Source: Lepidostoma basale | Lineage: Eukaryota; Arthropoda; Insecta; Trichoptera; Lepidostomatidae | Length of the DNA stretch: 64,000 nt | Assembly: GCA_022606425.2 (NCBI GenBank) | Contig: JAHDVF020000527.1 | Coordinates: 744,001 to 808,000 of the forward strand | Direction of reading: 5' to 3' | The notes under the pieces: model-generated | The model's database searches: none | Told to the model about the DNA's origin: nothing | The model's input: only the letters and a program-made list of their open reading frames with translations | Position numbers and translations under genes: made by a program | Shown here: positions 32,470 to 42,944 of the stretch, piece after piece | Layout: every line of letters starts with the position of its first letter | Numbering within the stretch: the first letter of the stretch is position 1

Positions 32470-32985
32470 TTATTAACTGATACATCTTCATATTAACATT
32501 TTATGTAGATAAAAAAATCCATTTTTAATCACTAGTTTTATTACTTGCAGTTGTATGTCCCAAATTAAAAAAAAAACATATGATGGTTTTGAATTAATTG
32601 AATATTGCTTTTGGATCTTAAAATGGTTGGATCATATTAAAAGTATTATTATTGGTGACGATGCACACGTTGCGGTCCATACAGCTCTTCCCGTCCTCCC
32701 AATCTCGGGCCCGATCTCCCGGCCTATTTAGCGGTGGTCCAGCCAGCGCCCAATCAGATGAGATTTCGTCAACTTATTGCACACTCCAGTGGACAGAGAT
32801 CGTTTTCAATGGGAATATCAAACGCTGTAAGCTTTCTGTCGGCGAGAGACCGGGCATGCCCGTATATATACTCCTACACCTCTGACGTCAGAAATAAGAA
32901 CATATTCAATATCAAGTTTAGATTGATTTAACTACAATAACAAAAACACAAATAGTTTTTATTGTGAGTTTAAAATTTCTCCACT
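32470..32985. other. Unassigned, GC-richer block 32650-32890
   Basis: Unique in the window, with a G+C-rich stretch (gtcctcccaatctcgggccc) and a TATTTAG. Two overlapping short frames, no recognised domain. Confidence 0.3.
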
Positions 32986-32989
32986 GATT

Positions 32990-33392
32990 TGAGGGTACTA
33001 TTTGCAAACCCGGCAAACTCCACCAACAATCAAAAGTGAGATATGAATTGGGTCTTATTCATAATACATTTGCACACAATTTTTATTGATTTTCAGTTTC
33101 AAATTCGGCTTCATTCTGAAGAATTTTGCTATTAAAATATAGGGTTTGTTGCAAACATGGCAACCTCCACTTAAGTGTTGCAAAGCTGGCCAACTCCAAA
33201 ATGAAATTCATTATTTTACTTTAATTATCAACATAATGATGATTATTTCATGGCTAATTACTTTTAAAATACTAACTGGTTGAGATGAGAAAAATAAATA
33301 TCGTAAAAAAACGCATTTTATTAGCGTATCAGTTTTTTGCGATTTACTCAAAACGATGATGGAGTTTGCCAGGTTTGCAAATAATACCCTCA
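32990..33392. mobile_element. TIR element (MITE-like), about 403 bp
   Basis: Left end TGAGGGTACTATTTGCAAAC CCGGCAAACTCCA; right end TGGAGTTTGCCAGGTTTGC AAATAATACCCTCA. About 35 bp inverted repeats with three mismatches. The interior repeats the same theme (ttgcaaacatggcaacctcc, ttgcaaagctggccaactcc) at 33149-33198. No transposase. Confidence 0.8.
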
Positions 33393-33434
33393 TTTCACGA
33401 CTGTGCTAGCGGTATTTTATTAATAATAATCCAC

Positions 33435-33735
33435 TATAGTACAATATAACTAACTAATCATCACGCCGTCTCCCCGAAAGGGTAGGCAGAAAGAATGGAC
33501 TGTCACACTCTAATCGATGCGGCACTCCATCTTTGTATTAAAAATATATATTATTAATACAATGTTGTACTATTGTATTTTGTAGACGTTGGACAATCGA
33601 AGTGTGCGCGGGAGATGCCTATTGGTGGCGATGAGGTTCGAAACCCATCGATTAAAGTGTGACAGTCTATTCTTTCTACCTACCCTTTCGGGGAGACGGC
33701 GTGATGGTTAGTTGTTATGTTGTACTATAGAGTAG
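33435..33735. repeat. Two SINE2 3' ends head-to-head (palindrome)
   Basis: Left half (minus SINE2 end): ACTAATCATCACGCCGTCTC, CCCCGAAAGGG, GATGCGGCACTCCAT. Right half (plus): GACGTTGGACAATCGAAGTG, GGTGGCGATGAGGTTCGAAA CCC (B box), GATTAAAGTGTGACAG, CCCTTTCGGGG, GTGATGGTTAG. The outer flanks are also inverted: CTATAGTACAATATAAC and GTTATGTTGTACTATAG. Confidence 0.75.
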
Positions 33736-33782
33736 ATACACATTCTTTCAAATATATTTAAAAACGCATTTAAAATATCTTC

Positions 33783-33995
33783 AATTAATTTAAATAATAA
33801 TTAAATAAAACGATGTTTTTTAACTACTTCCACTTTTGTCTTTATTTAGACAGCGACCGACTGGTCTGTCGATGCCAGCGAGTCTGGCGAAACCGGTCGC
33901 TGTCTTAATAAAGACAAAAGTGGAAGTAGTTAAAAAACATCGTTTTATTTAATTATTATTTAAAATGAACTTCCATCAAGAGATTTCAGTAAAAT
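33783..33995. repeat. Foldback repeat, family E, long near-perfect arms
   Basis: Left arm TTAAATAATAATTAAATAAA ACGATG ... CTTTATTTAGACAGCGACCG; right arm CGGTCGCTGTCTTAATAAAG ACAAAAGTGG ... AATTATTATTTAAAATG. About 75 bp arms with few mismatches, so probably a young copy. Centre: GATGCCAGCGAGTCTGGCGA AACCGGTC, hairpin GCCAG/CTGGC then GAAAC and GGTC. Confidence 0.8.
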
Positions 33996-34009
33996 CATTT
34001 GATTATCTT

Positions 34010-34665
34010 CAATTAATTTGATTACTAATCTTACAAAAAAAAATCAGAAACGAACAACAGAATATTTGTAATAGTACCTGCCATATCGAATTTAGAACTA
34101 GAGTATCATTACTTCATTGATTAAATGCAATTCACATATTTTACATAATATATAATAATAGAAATGACAGTTCTGTGATAATTTTAAAATGTAATATATT
34201 TCGCTATACGAGGATATTCTTACCATTCGAGACTGTCCTAGTAAGACACATATTTTGCATTTAAAATATTATAATTCATCTGGAAAACGAGAAGTTTAAA
34301 TTTTATTTATATATAATTTTACAAATTAAAACAATAATACATATCATAGATGTACAGGTATGTAATATCAATATTGAATATGAAGTAAAACATTATTTTT
34401 CCTAAATAACCTGATTTTATAAGGGAGAAAAATATTTTATTTTGCATTCCTATTTATAGTTAAATGATAATCTGTTTTTGCAACGCGAAAAATCACTCTC
34501 CAGTACAATATTATAAAATTACCCAAAATGTAGGAAATTCTGTAGTTTTACACCATTTATCAAGTAACTATAACCATAAAAAAAAATTACGTCACTATTG
34601 ATAAATTTGTGAATAATAGTTTTCCAAAACTAGTCTTACTGTTTTAAATGAATACTACTTACGTA
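34010..34665. other. Nothing recognised
   Basis: AT-rich, no coding or shared repeat signal. Confidence 0.45.
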
Positions 34666-34670
34666 GTCTA

Positions 34671-34822
34671 TTTTATAGAAATTTCATTATATTTTATCAT
34701 GGCATGTTTCGCATACGGCATGGCAGTCATATATCAAATGCGGACAAATGGACATTTGATAATCCCTTAAAAAGTCGAAACATGTCATTCACATTAAATA
34801 TAATAAAACTTCTAAAAAACAG
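34671..34822. repeat. Foldback repeat, family C
   Basis: GGCATGTTTCGCATACGGC on the left; right arm CATTTGATAATCCCTTAAAA AGTCGAAACATGTCATTCAC, ATATAATAAAACTTCTAAAA AACAG. A LINE-A piece follows without a gap. Confidence 0.65.
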
Positions 34823-34996
34823 ATGGTTTGGACGTATGGAAAAAATGAATGAAGAAATAATGGTAAAAAATTATATGTTAACGATGTAAATGGAACCAGA
34901 AATAGAGTAAGACCGAGGAAAAAGTGGCACGATCAAATAAATCAAATTTTGAATGTCGACGCAGACGGCGTGATAGTTAGTTAGTTAGTTAGTTTT
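34823..34996 (+). pseudogene. LINE-A copy with internal deletion
   Basis: WFGRMEKMNEE ... RNRVRPRKKWHDQINQILNV, then a jump directly to GACGGCGTGATAGTTAGTTA GTTAG. The C-terminal 45 codons and the hairpin are missing. Confidence 0.7.
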
Positions 34997-35029
34997 TCCA
35001 AAAAAACAGATATTTTCATTCGTATTAAA

Positions 35030-35232
35030 AAAAACTAACTAACTAACCATAACGCCATTTCCCCGGAGGGGTAGGCAGAGAGGATGGATCGCCACACTGG
35101 TCTCTCCTGGCATATCTCTCGGGCTTCCTCTACATCCATATGTCGTACCATGCACGCACGTCGATTATTCCGGCTTCGAATGTGGCCGCCTTTTAGTAAT
35201 TGATTAATTTGGTCATGCCATGTTTTCCTCGT
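35030..35232 (-). pseudogene. LINE-A 3' end, opposite orientation to the previous copy
   Basis: AACTAACTAACCATAACGCC, hairpin CCCCGGAGGGG, minus-strand text RRACMVRYMDVEEAREICQE and GRPHSKPE-like. Belongs to the 24725 subfamily (SRNNRRACM). The two copies stand tail to tail, about 35 bp apart. Confidence 0.7.
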
Positions 35233-35239
35233 TTTTTTT

Positions 35240-35655
35240 TCATTTTTTTTTTCATTCGTATTAATTATGTTTAATTCGTTTATTCTGTGTGATAAAAAAA
35301 ATTCATTTCAATAATTATGCAAAGTAATAAAGAAGACCTTTGCGCGTCGGAGAAAATTCCTTTGAAATACGTCACTCGTGTGGCGGCAAAAAAGATGAAG
35401 GTAAAACATTTGACAAGTCAGGAAGGTGACATCTTCGGCCGGGATGGACGAGCGCACGGAGAGATTATTCCTCATTCACGCCGGACGGGTCCAGAGAAAC
35501 CCACATCACAGGCCTAGCTACACCCTCGTCTGACGTCTACAAATATTATAATTTTTTTAGGTTAATTGGCAAGGATCGCTGATACGATGTGATAAGTCAA
35601 ATTTTAATCAGTTAACACATAGAAAATGACGTAATTTAAATAGGTAAAACATATT
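35240..35655. other. Unassigned; short open frame 35317-35517
   Basis: The 66-codon frame (opening MQSNKEDLCASEKIPLKY) lies in a GC-richer unique patch and ends SQA. No domain recognised, no neighbouring exon evidence. Could be a small exon or chance. Confidence 0.2.
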
Positions 35656-35659
35656 TATT

Positions 35660-36065
35660 TATGATTTAATTGTATCTCGGTAGAGACGAAGATGCAAATT
35701 GGAAACTGAATATGGTTGATCAAGGTGTTTACAGGACTTATGACCTGCCATTGGTTGGGTTAAGCGCACGCTTTATGTAATTACAACATTCCCCATTCCA
35801 CATTTCTTTATGACCGTGTATGACAAATTTTTTTGGAAGTTGTATACATGTTAAAGTCCTATGTCAGATTTCACATGTCAGTTTCAATGTGCCATCTGTG
35901 AAGATTTTGATTACATATGTTAATCTTTTTAAGATTATTCTATATATAATCTACATACTAAGTCCATCTATGGAGATTTATGTTTATTAAGCATTAAGCA
36001 GAACATCTTTTTAACTCAATGTGAATGGCTACCCCGCCATTAGCGCATTGTTAGAAGCCGCCTGA
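35660..36065. repeat. Dispersed repeat R530, inverted relative to 44131
   Basis: TGTATCTCGGTAGAGACGAA, GATCAAGGTGTTTACAGGAC, GACCTGCCATTGGTTGGGTT, through GCCATCTGTGAAGATTTTGA to GCCATTAGCGCATTGTTAGA. The whole run is the reverse complement of most of 44250-44655. Confidence 0.8.
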
Positions 36066-36123
36066 ATTTATTTCGCTCGAGAGAACTCATGTATTTAAAT
36101 ATTTCCATTATAAAATCAAAAAA

Positions 36124-36598
36124 TCTAGAATGGCAGTGCACAATGGTGTTCTTCTACCGACCTTGATGTGAGGAAGCGAAGCATGGAACTGACAAAAGAA
36201 GGATGATAGTAGATTAAAGGCAGTAGAAATGAGACCTCTTAGATGAATGTGTGGATACTCTGTGTATGATAGAGTGTCGAATGAAAATATAAGATGTGAA
36301 TGCGGTGCGAATGATGGTGTTATGAAAAAAATAATGAAAGGATCATTAAGATGTTTTGGACATATGGAAAGAATGAATAAAGTAAGAATGGTAAAAAAAG
36401 TATATGTTAACAATGTAAATGGAACCAGAAATAGAGGAAGACCGAGGAAAACGTGGCACGATCAAATAACTCAAATATTGAATGTCGGCCATGTGAGGAG
36501 TCAGAGAAATCGAAATCAGAGTTGAGGAAGCGAGAGAAATATGCCAGGAAAGAAAAGTGTGGCAGTCCATTCTTTCTGCCTACCCCTTCGGGGAGACG
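36124..36598 (+). pseudogene. LINE-A fragment, C-terminus to hairpin
   Basis: MAVHNGVLLPTLM, a stop, GSEAWN, ADDGVMKKIMKGSLRCFGHM, RNRGRPRKTWHDQITQILNV, then a jump after RSQRNR to VEEAREICQE. Ends at CCCCTTCGGGGAGACG, where R530 begins; the TTAG tail is missing. Stops at 36169 and elsewhere. Confidence 0.75.
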
Positions 36599-36780
36599 TG
36601 CTGTAACCTATTTTAAAGTGAAAACAGTCTGACAATTTATTTTGAAAGATGTATATATGCTACTTATGTTAAGAACACTTCACATTTTTTAGGTCAATCT
36701 ACACTGGCGCCATCTATTAAGATTATTTTTAGAAAGGGTAAAATCCAGTATTTGTATACATTCAAAAAACAAATTAAAAA
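36599..36780 (-). repeat. Dispersed repeat R530, partial
   Basis: Minus reading: AATCTTAATAGATGGCGCCA GTGTAGATTGACC, CATATATACATCTTTCAAAA. Ends with GTAAAATCCAGTATTTGTAT ACATTCAAAA on the plus strand, as at 61838-61862. It replaces the tail of the LINE-A copy on its left. Confidence 0.7.
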
Positions 36781-36794
36781 TTATTTGTTAAAAA

Positions 36795-37004
36795 ATACAA
36801 GTTTAAACCTTAAACGCTGTTATGGTATCACATTTTTTCAGGACAGCTGTTTCGTCTGACATTTACATTGTTACACCTGATGATGCCAACATCGATTGGC
36901 GAAACAGCTGTCGCGTAAAAAAATGTGACATCATAACAGCGTTTAAATTTTAACAGTTAAAATTGTTTACGTATCATAGTGTTGCGGCCAAAACAATAGA
37001 CTAT
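36795..37004. repeat. Foldback repeat, family A, complete
   Basis: Arms TTAAACGCTGTTATGGTATC AC and GTGACATCATAACAGCGTTT AAA, centre CAGCTGTTTCGTC / core, plus-strand tail ATCATAGTGTTGCGGCCAAA ACAATAGACTAT. Here core and tail are on the same strand, unlike 24268 and 31871. Confidence 0.8.
36877..36916 (+). ncRNA. Hammerhead-like core, family A, core intact
   Basis: CTGATGA (36877-36883), extra T, stem GCCAA/TTGGC around CATCGA, GAAAC, AGCT, GTC (36910-36912). All invariant core bases present; helix I weak. Confidence 0.45.
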
Positions 37005-37140
37005 AAGCATTCTTTTATTTTCAATTAATGCGAAACTAGATTTATATTTAATATTTTATATCACATTAAGTTGTGTTTTCATTTACCGTGATATAATTTA
37101 CGAATTTTGTTTTTTCTACTTTTCTGTTTCAAGATTTACA

Positions 37141-37722
37141 GTGGTTTATACTTATTATTTAACACAATCTCTTGACCCAGATGTAGAGATAAAATGCAGA
37201 ATTGAGGCAGCAAGAGCTACGTTTAATAAAATGAAATCACTCTTCTGCAATGATAACGTAAACTTGAAACTCCGCCAGAGAATGATCAAATGCTATGTGT
37301 GGTCTGTTTTATTGTACGGGTGTGAAACTTGGACCCTGAAAGTTAACTCAATGAACAGACTGGAAGCATTTGAAATGTGGCTCCATCGCCGAATGCTCAG
37401 AATTCCCTGGATAGACATGGTTACCAATACCGAAGTCCTGAGGCGAGCTAGAGTTGACAGGGAATTGTTATCAACTATCAAGGTTCGAAAGATCTCATAT
37501 CTGGGTCATAAACTGCGTGGGGAAAAGTACCACCTTCTCCAACTGATATTGGAGGGAAAAATTGAGGGACGCCGAGGGCCCCGAAGGAGACAAATGTCCT
37601 GGCTGCGAAACGTGAGGGAGTGAACCGGCATCCGAAGTGTTGAGGAGCTGTTCCGAGCGGCGCAGGACAGGTGATCGCCAACGTTGGGGGGACCCGACAG
37701 GGCACTTGAAGAAGAAGATACT
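37141..37722 (+). pseudogene. LINE-B RT C-terminus, long copy
   Basis: Open to 37623: IEAARATFNKMKSLFCND, LKLRQRMIKCYVWSVLLYGC, ETWTLK, RLEAFEMWLHRRMLRIPW, TNTEVLRR, GRRGPRRRQMSWLRNVRE, stop, TGIRSVEELFRAAQDR, a small deletion, VIANVGGTRQGT, then AAGAAGAAGATA. Same plan as LINE-F but a different family. Relatives: 40825 and 55535 (minus). Confidence 0.8.
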
Positions 37723-37724
37723 TA

Positions 37725-38420
37725 TTATATTTCTTCGTCGAGAATACTTCGTCTGGAAGTAACAAAACATGAAGTAAGAACTAAGTAGGCATATTATTAT
37801 ACGGTTTATTATTTAATGGTGGAACAATGAATAATTAAAAGTGCTTTTAATTAAGTTTATTATAGTATTATCAATAGTTGATCTCGCGTTGCGCAGGTCG
37901 TGGACCAGCGGCCCAGAACTAATACGTGAAAGAATCATATATCATGATAAAAAAATTATCTTGGCTGGGTATTTTATTCACTTTTCATTATACAATACAA
38001 ATTAGTTACCACCGCCTGAGAAATTGTGTAAAAATCCGTATTAGCTATACAATATAATTTTTTTTTCAATCTAAGGCGTTTATTCTGTGAAATTCTAAGA
38101 TAACGTTTTTTTTATGAATTTTAATACTGTGTTTTTACAAATTTAAGTTGATTATTTTCGACTTGTATTGAAGGTTTTACACGTCATCAGGACAACGAAG
38201 TAAACTTTTATAAACAAATATATTTTTAACAAAATTCAAAAACCTAATTATATAACATGTGCAAATTTAAAGAACAGGGACAGAACAATAAAAGGAGAAT
38301 ATTTGGTTAAAATTTTATATTTTGAAGGAATTTTTTGAAATGATAAATTTATTAAACTAAAGCTATTGATGCCAAAGTTCATTTGATCTTTGGTAAGAAG
38401 CCAATACTTGGTGGTTTGAC
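37725..38420. other. Nothing recognised
   Basis: AT-rich. A TTTTACACGTCATCAGGAC block at 38171-38190 vaguely recalls a minus-strand CTGATGA core but has no partner stem. Confidence 0.35.
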
Positions 38421-38424
38421 AATA

Positions 38425-38560
38425 TTAAAAATAGAATACTTTTTTTTTTAAAACACCACAAACTGTTTGCGTATAACCCTGATGAAGGCGTTACAGAGTG
38501 AAACCGGTTGGCGCTCCTTATTCAAAATAAAATGGTTTTCTACAAAGTATGAAGTATGGC
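38425..38560 (+). repeat. GTGAAACCGGTTGG repeat with CTGATGA
   Basis: CCTGATGAAGGCGTTACAGA GTGAAACCGGTTGGCGCTCC then TTATTCAAAATAAAATGGTT. CTGATGA and GAAAC are intact but the spacer does not form a clean stem II. Related 3' block at 12210-12265. Confidence 0.5.
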
Positions 38561-38705
38561 GATGAGGTTCGCAACCCATCACACCGCGTCTCTCGCGATG
38601 GCGAAAAGAGAAGGATGTAGTGCCGCATCGATTAAAGTGTGGCAGTCCATTCTTTCTGCCTACCCTTTCGGGGAGACGGCGTGATGGTTAGTTAGTTAGT
38701 TAGTT
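38561..38705 (+). repeat. SINE2 copy, 3' half with B box region
   Basis: TGGCGATGAGGTTCGCAACC C, CACACCGCGTCTCTCGCGAT GG, GAGAAGGATGTAGTGCCGCA, GATTAAAGTGTGGCAG, hairpin CCCTTTCGGGG, GTGATGGTTAGTTAGTTAG. Clearly shows the SINE2 body joined to the LINE-A-type 3' end. Confidence 0.75.
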
Positions 38706-38709
38706 TATT

Positions 38710-39092
38710 TTATTCCATTTTTTAAAGTTCATTTGCTTTAAGACTATATATAAGAATAAATAACCAGTAAAATATATAAGATAAATTAATCTATAACTTA
38801 AAGGTAGCCATGTTGAGTCTTAATAAAAAATATTTATATCACGTTCAAATTTAATGAACTGGGTGGTGGTTTAAGGGGCAGAACGTTTGCTTCATAAACA
38901 CAGGGAGACTTAGTTTCAAGCCTGGACACGATCAGATTCCCTCTTCATAATAATGAGCTACATTCTGTTTTTATTGGAGATGTCATAATTAATTCTAATA
39001 CCATAGATTTAAATAGAAATAGGTATCTAAAAATATTTGAAAAAATCGACGTGGAATGAATGTCATAGTCCATTATCTGGGTTCTGGAGAAA
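38710..39092. other. Nothing firmly recognised
   Basis: 38860-38960 is slightly less AT-rich. No repeat or coding support. Confidence 0.35.
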
Positions 39093-39094
39093 AA

Positions 39095-39220
39095 GTTTAT
39101 TTAAACTACTGGTAAGATGAAAAGACAGCTGGTAGTCCACATCACAAGAGTCAGTAAACTCTGCACAAACAGGCTCTAGCGACCTTCGGCCAGTATAAGA
39201 AGAAGAAAAAGAAGAAACTA
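39095..39220 (+). pseudogene. LINE scrap with AAG tail (LINE-C-like)
   Basis: Short text ending gtataagaagaagaaaaaga agaaac. The tail matches LINE-C/D style; the coding part is too short to place. Confidence 0.4.
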
Positions 39221-39629
39221 CTGATCTAATATTATAAAAAATGTTGTAAAATAAGATATATGTTTAATTCTCCCTATACCTTCAAAACATTTCAATCAGA
39301 TATAAGCACGCAGAATTGTGATAAATTTTAAATAACGAACACGTAAACCATTTAAATTTTCATTTCAAAATTAATTCATTCTGGTTAAAATCCACCGAAG
39401 CATACCACCGAGAGAGGAGAACAGGTAGGTACGTGGGGCAGTAATGATATCAGTTTTATAAAATATAATTATTTGTTACATTCGTCACATTTCCACCTGC
39501 CCCACCTCCCAACAGATGTCTCCATCCCTTCAACTGGCCCCGTCCCTCTCCCCTCACCTGTCCTCAACCCGCTCCCTCCATAGACGCACGGGGTGTCGTT
39601 TCATTACAGATTGACGTTCAAAATTGGAA

Positions 39630-40012
39630 TACTCTCCAAATGCTATTTTTCACTCACCAAACAAAAAAACACGGTTGGAATATCAGAAATGAAGGCAGTC
39701 AGAAACATATCCGGCAAAACACTATGCGATAGAATTAGGAACTCAGCGATAAGAGGAAATTGTGATGTGGTTGTCATTAAGTGGGGGAGGTAAAGAAAAA
39801 GATATTGGTATGCATGCAGATGTGAGAAAAATGGAACCATCCAGACTCCCTCTCGTTGTGTTGCACGGCCAACCCCAAGGTCGACGACCCCCGGGCAGAT
39901 CACCAAAGAGATGGATCGACAGCTGGGAATCGTAATCGCAGGATGCCAATCCTTCTTAAGAAACAGGCCATTTGGCCTACACCAAGAAGAAGAAGACCGA
40001 AGACTATTCCAA
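39630..40012 (+). pseudogene. LINE-C fragment
   Basis: MKAVRNISGKTLCDRIRNSA IRG in frame, then a broken stretch with KRYWYACRCE, KMEPSRLPLVVLHGQPQGR, RPPGRSPKRWIDSWES, ending accaagaagaagaagac. Same blocks as 43436. The C-rich segment just upstream (39490-39590) is separate. Confidence 0.65.
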
Positions 40013-40029
40013 GGACCCAAAATTATTAA

Positions 40030-40290
40030 ATAAAATGTTGGTAAACAATAGGTTGCCGAAACTAGGTTCAGATAGTTTGGTCACGTCATGCATCGAGAAG
40101 ATGATCACATTTTAAAGTATTCCCTTCGAATCCCAATCCTCCAGAGGGGTAGATGACGGCTTTTGGAGACATGCGGGTCCGAAGGCACTCTCAAGAAATA
40201 TGGACTCAGTAGAGAGCTGATCCAAGACAGAGCGTCCTGGAGAAATCATGTTAGGATAGCCGACCTCACTTAAAGTGGGAAATGCAAAGA
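40030..40290 (+). pseudogene. LINE C-terminal scrap, separate family
   Basis: NNRLPKLGSDSLVTSCIEKM in one frame and FGHVMHREDDHILKYSLRIP in the next, then ELIQDRASWRNHVRIADLT. The RWFGH...HREDD...DRxxWR order is the LINE tail plan, but it is not LINE-A, B or C. Confidence 0.55.
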
Positions 40291-40469
40291 AAAAAATAAA
40301 GATATCAAAATTAAATTTAAAATAATTTCACGTTATGAAGCAAAGCTATATAAAAAGTAATTGTTTCATGAAAAAAGTGTAAATATAAAACAACACTTAA
40401 CACTTAAATGAGAAATGATTAAAATATTATTACAATAAAAACGTCCGTCCAATAGATATTTTTTCCTTG

Positions 40470-40690
40470 TGTACAACAGGTCGTTTAAACCCAATTACTT
40501 TGTACAATTTATTTTAGCCATTATATTGATTCTTAGGACATGCAATAGGTAACCAATATATCGCCATTTTATTGTCACGAGAATTCTACACTAGACCAAA
40601 GACAGTGTGACAGTCACACTGTCATCGCCGGGAACCGAACCCCGGGACCTTCGGTATGGAAGTCAGAGCCCTTACCACTCTGCCACGTTG
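40470..40690 (-). repeat. SINE1 copy, near full length
   Basis: Minus reading: CGTGGCAGAGTGGTAAGGGC (A box), CCCGGGGTTCGGTTCCCGGC (B box), GATGACAGTGTGACTGTCAC, CGTGACAATAAAATGGCGAT, tail AAGTAATTGGGTTTAAACGA CCTGTTG. Confidence 0.85.
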
Positions 40691-40824
40691 TTTTTTGAGT
40701 CATTGTATTATAAATTAATAACAACTTTTTACATTACAATCTGAACTACAATGAAAAGTCTTATGAGATGCATGTAAATTACCTACTAATGTTGTTGATT
40801 GAAATTTCTCGGTCCCAAGATTGA

Positions 40825-40995
40825 AAAAAATGAGGGACGCCGAGGGTCCGGTAGAAGACAAATGTCCTGGCTGCCAAACGTGAGGGACTGGACCGGCATC
40901 CGAAGTGTGGAGGAGCTGTTCCAGGGACAGGTTCGCCGAGGTATCGCCGACGTTAGGGGGACCCGACAGGGCACTTGAAAAAGAAGAAGATACAT
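40825..40995 (+). pseudogene. LINE-B 3' end
   Basis: GRRGSGRRQMSWLPNVRDWT GIRSVEELFQ, a deletion, RRGIADVRGTRQGT, then AAAAAGAAGAAGATA. The opening part is short; matches 37560-37722. Confidence 0.75.
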
Positions 40996-41059
40996 AAATA
41001 TAGAACATTCTGGAAAAGTTTATCAAGATATAAAATTTTGTCTACTAATTTTGCACTTG

Positions 41060-41190
41060 AAGAAGAAGAATTTTATTGTATTCTATGGGAATAATATGAA
41101 ATGTATAAGGTTCTTGAGGAGTAAAACATGTTTCTTCCTTTAAATATGATGTTAATAAACTTCTTGAAAACGTACGTTTTCATCAATATT
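41060..41190. repeat. Family C remnant
   Basis: TATGGGAATAATATGAAATG, AGTAAAACATGTTTCTTCC, AAACTTCTTGAAAACGTACG TTTTCAT. Outer arm and a GAAACATG-like block only. Confidence 0.45.
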
Positions 41191-41700
41191 TTAATTTAAA
41201 AATATTTTTATATTATGTTTTGTGTAATAAAGAGTGATATATATCGTATAAATTGAAAATCAAGAAATCAATATTCAGAACAAGACGATTAAATTTTGAC
41301 CGTCCAGCTTGTACGCGAGGAGTCACTGTGCCGCGCTCCTCGTCATGATCACACGGCTCAGTTGCCCCGACAGACCATTCGCCTCCTTTCCTCATATTTT
41401 GTCTTATTTTATCAAGTGTGTTTTTTCCTAGTAAAGACAGCTCGATAGTTTTCGTGTCGTCTGTCAGGAGCGATAGAGATATTCATAAGGAGGACCCCCA
41501 TAGAGAATAACTTATCAGCTTAGAGTCTAATTATAAACGGATAAAATATACGATAGGTTATCTTAAATTTTAAGTATATTTTTAAAATGTTTTTTGAGTC
41601 ATAGTATTATAAAATAAATATCAACTTTTTATATTACAATCTGAAACAGCCTTATAAGATGCATGTAAGTAAATCTTTCTTACAGTTAAATTACTAATGT
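41191..41700. other. Unassigned, GC-richer block 41290-41400
   Basis: Unique in the window. No open frame of note and no RNA signal. Confidence 0.3.
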
Positions 41701-42005
41701 TGTTGGTTGAGATTTCTAGGTCCTAAGTTCAATTACTGGAAAATCTCTCCGAAATCGTGTCCTTAACAGAGACATAGAACAATTTGCAAAATAGAGGATA
41801 TCGTTCGGTGTAGAAGATCCAGAAGAAGATACCGGAGGAACAATGTAACCCGAATGGATAGTGACAGACTCGCACACACAGCTGCTTATGAAATTCCCTC
41901 CGGGCACCGCCCACCTGGAAGACCGCAGGGACAGCTAGACCTCATCATCCCACGAAACATGATTTCTGTGTCACAGATCGACAGATCTATTAAAAGAGAA
42001 GAAGG
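41701..42005 (+). pseudogene. LINE-C fragment
   Basis: VLSSITGKSLRNRVLNRDIE, ICKIEDIVRCRRSRRRYRRN, NVTRMDSDRLAHTAAYEIPS GHRPPGRP, then a tail TTAAAAGAGAAGAAGGAG. About 300 bp, several frame breaks. It starts right after the text GGTTGAGATTTCTAGGTCC. Confidence 0.7.
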
Positions 42006-42009
42006 AGAA

Positions 42010-42475
42010 AATTTTAAGATTCATAATATTCCTTTTTTTTTTAAATAAAAAAAAATCTATTAATGCATACACATTTAGTTTAATTCCACTTGATTTTTTG
42101 GGTTTTGACACTGATTTTTTGGATTCTTTTATCGATATGTTATGTGGTGCATTTCCAAAGATTTGATAACAAGAATCAGATTCTAAATTTGACACCGTGG
42201 TCGTATAGTTAAATCAGTATGTTTTCAAAATAAGAATTAAAAAACACTGAAATCTCACAAAATGTTTTTTTATTTTTTCCACCAAGATTCTAACAAGACG
42301 AATATTTTAAAACGAGTTCTTAATTTTATTTTGATTTTTCGTGAACAGAAATATGAACAAAAATGTACACTTCTTGCATTCCAAATACATTTTGGCACTC
42401 GAACTATTAATTAAACTAATACATGTTGTAAAGCTGCTAAAATACTGGAAATACATCACAATATTTTGCTAAACT
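42010..42475. other. Nothing firmly recognised
   Basis: 42070-42120 (TTTAGTTTAATTCCACTTGA) recalls the outer arm of a family D foldback. The rest is AT-rich. Confidence 0.35.
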
Positions 42476-42476
42476 G

Positions 42477-42875
42477 TTTGTGGATACTCTGTGTATGATA
42501 GAGTGTCGAATGAAAATATAAGAAGTGAATGCGGTGCGAATGATGGTGTCATGAACAAAATAAAGGATCATAAAGATGGTTTGGACATATGGAAAGAATG
42601 AATGAATAAAGAATGGTAAAAAAATATATGTTAATGATGTAAATGGAACCAGAAATAGAGGAAGACCGAGGAAAACGTGGCACGATCAAATAAATCAAAT
42701 ATTGAATGTCGGCCATGTGAGAAGTCAGAGAAATCGACGCGCGTGCATGACACGATGTATGAATGTTGAGGAAGCGAGAGAAATATGTCAGAAAAGAAAA
42801 GTGTGGCGGTCCATTCTTTCTGCCTATCCCTTCGGGGAGATGGCGTGATGGTTAATTAGTTAGTTAGTTTTTGTT
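42477..42875 (+). pseudogene. LINE-A copy with complete 3' end
   Basis: CLWILCV (broken) then DRVSNENIRSECGANDGVM, FGHMER, RNRGRPRKTWHDQINQIL, RACMTRCMN, EEAREICQ, hairpin CCCTTCGGGG, tail GTTAATTAGTTAGTTAG. Deletion of one base near 42565 breaks the frame. Confidence 0.75.
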
Positions 42876-42944
42876 TAATATGAAACACTGTTTTTATACC
42901 ACAATACACTTATTTATTGTGTGTTCTGTATAACTTCACGAGAG

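Noticed and set aside
24268..37004. Family A repeats as a CRISPR-like array
   Set aside because: Copies are kilobases apart, vary in sequence and have target duplications; there are no regular spacers and the host is eukaryotic.
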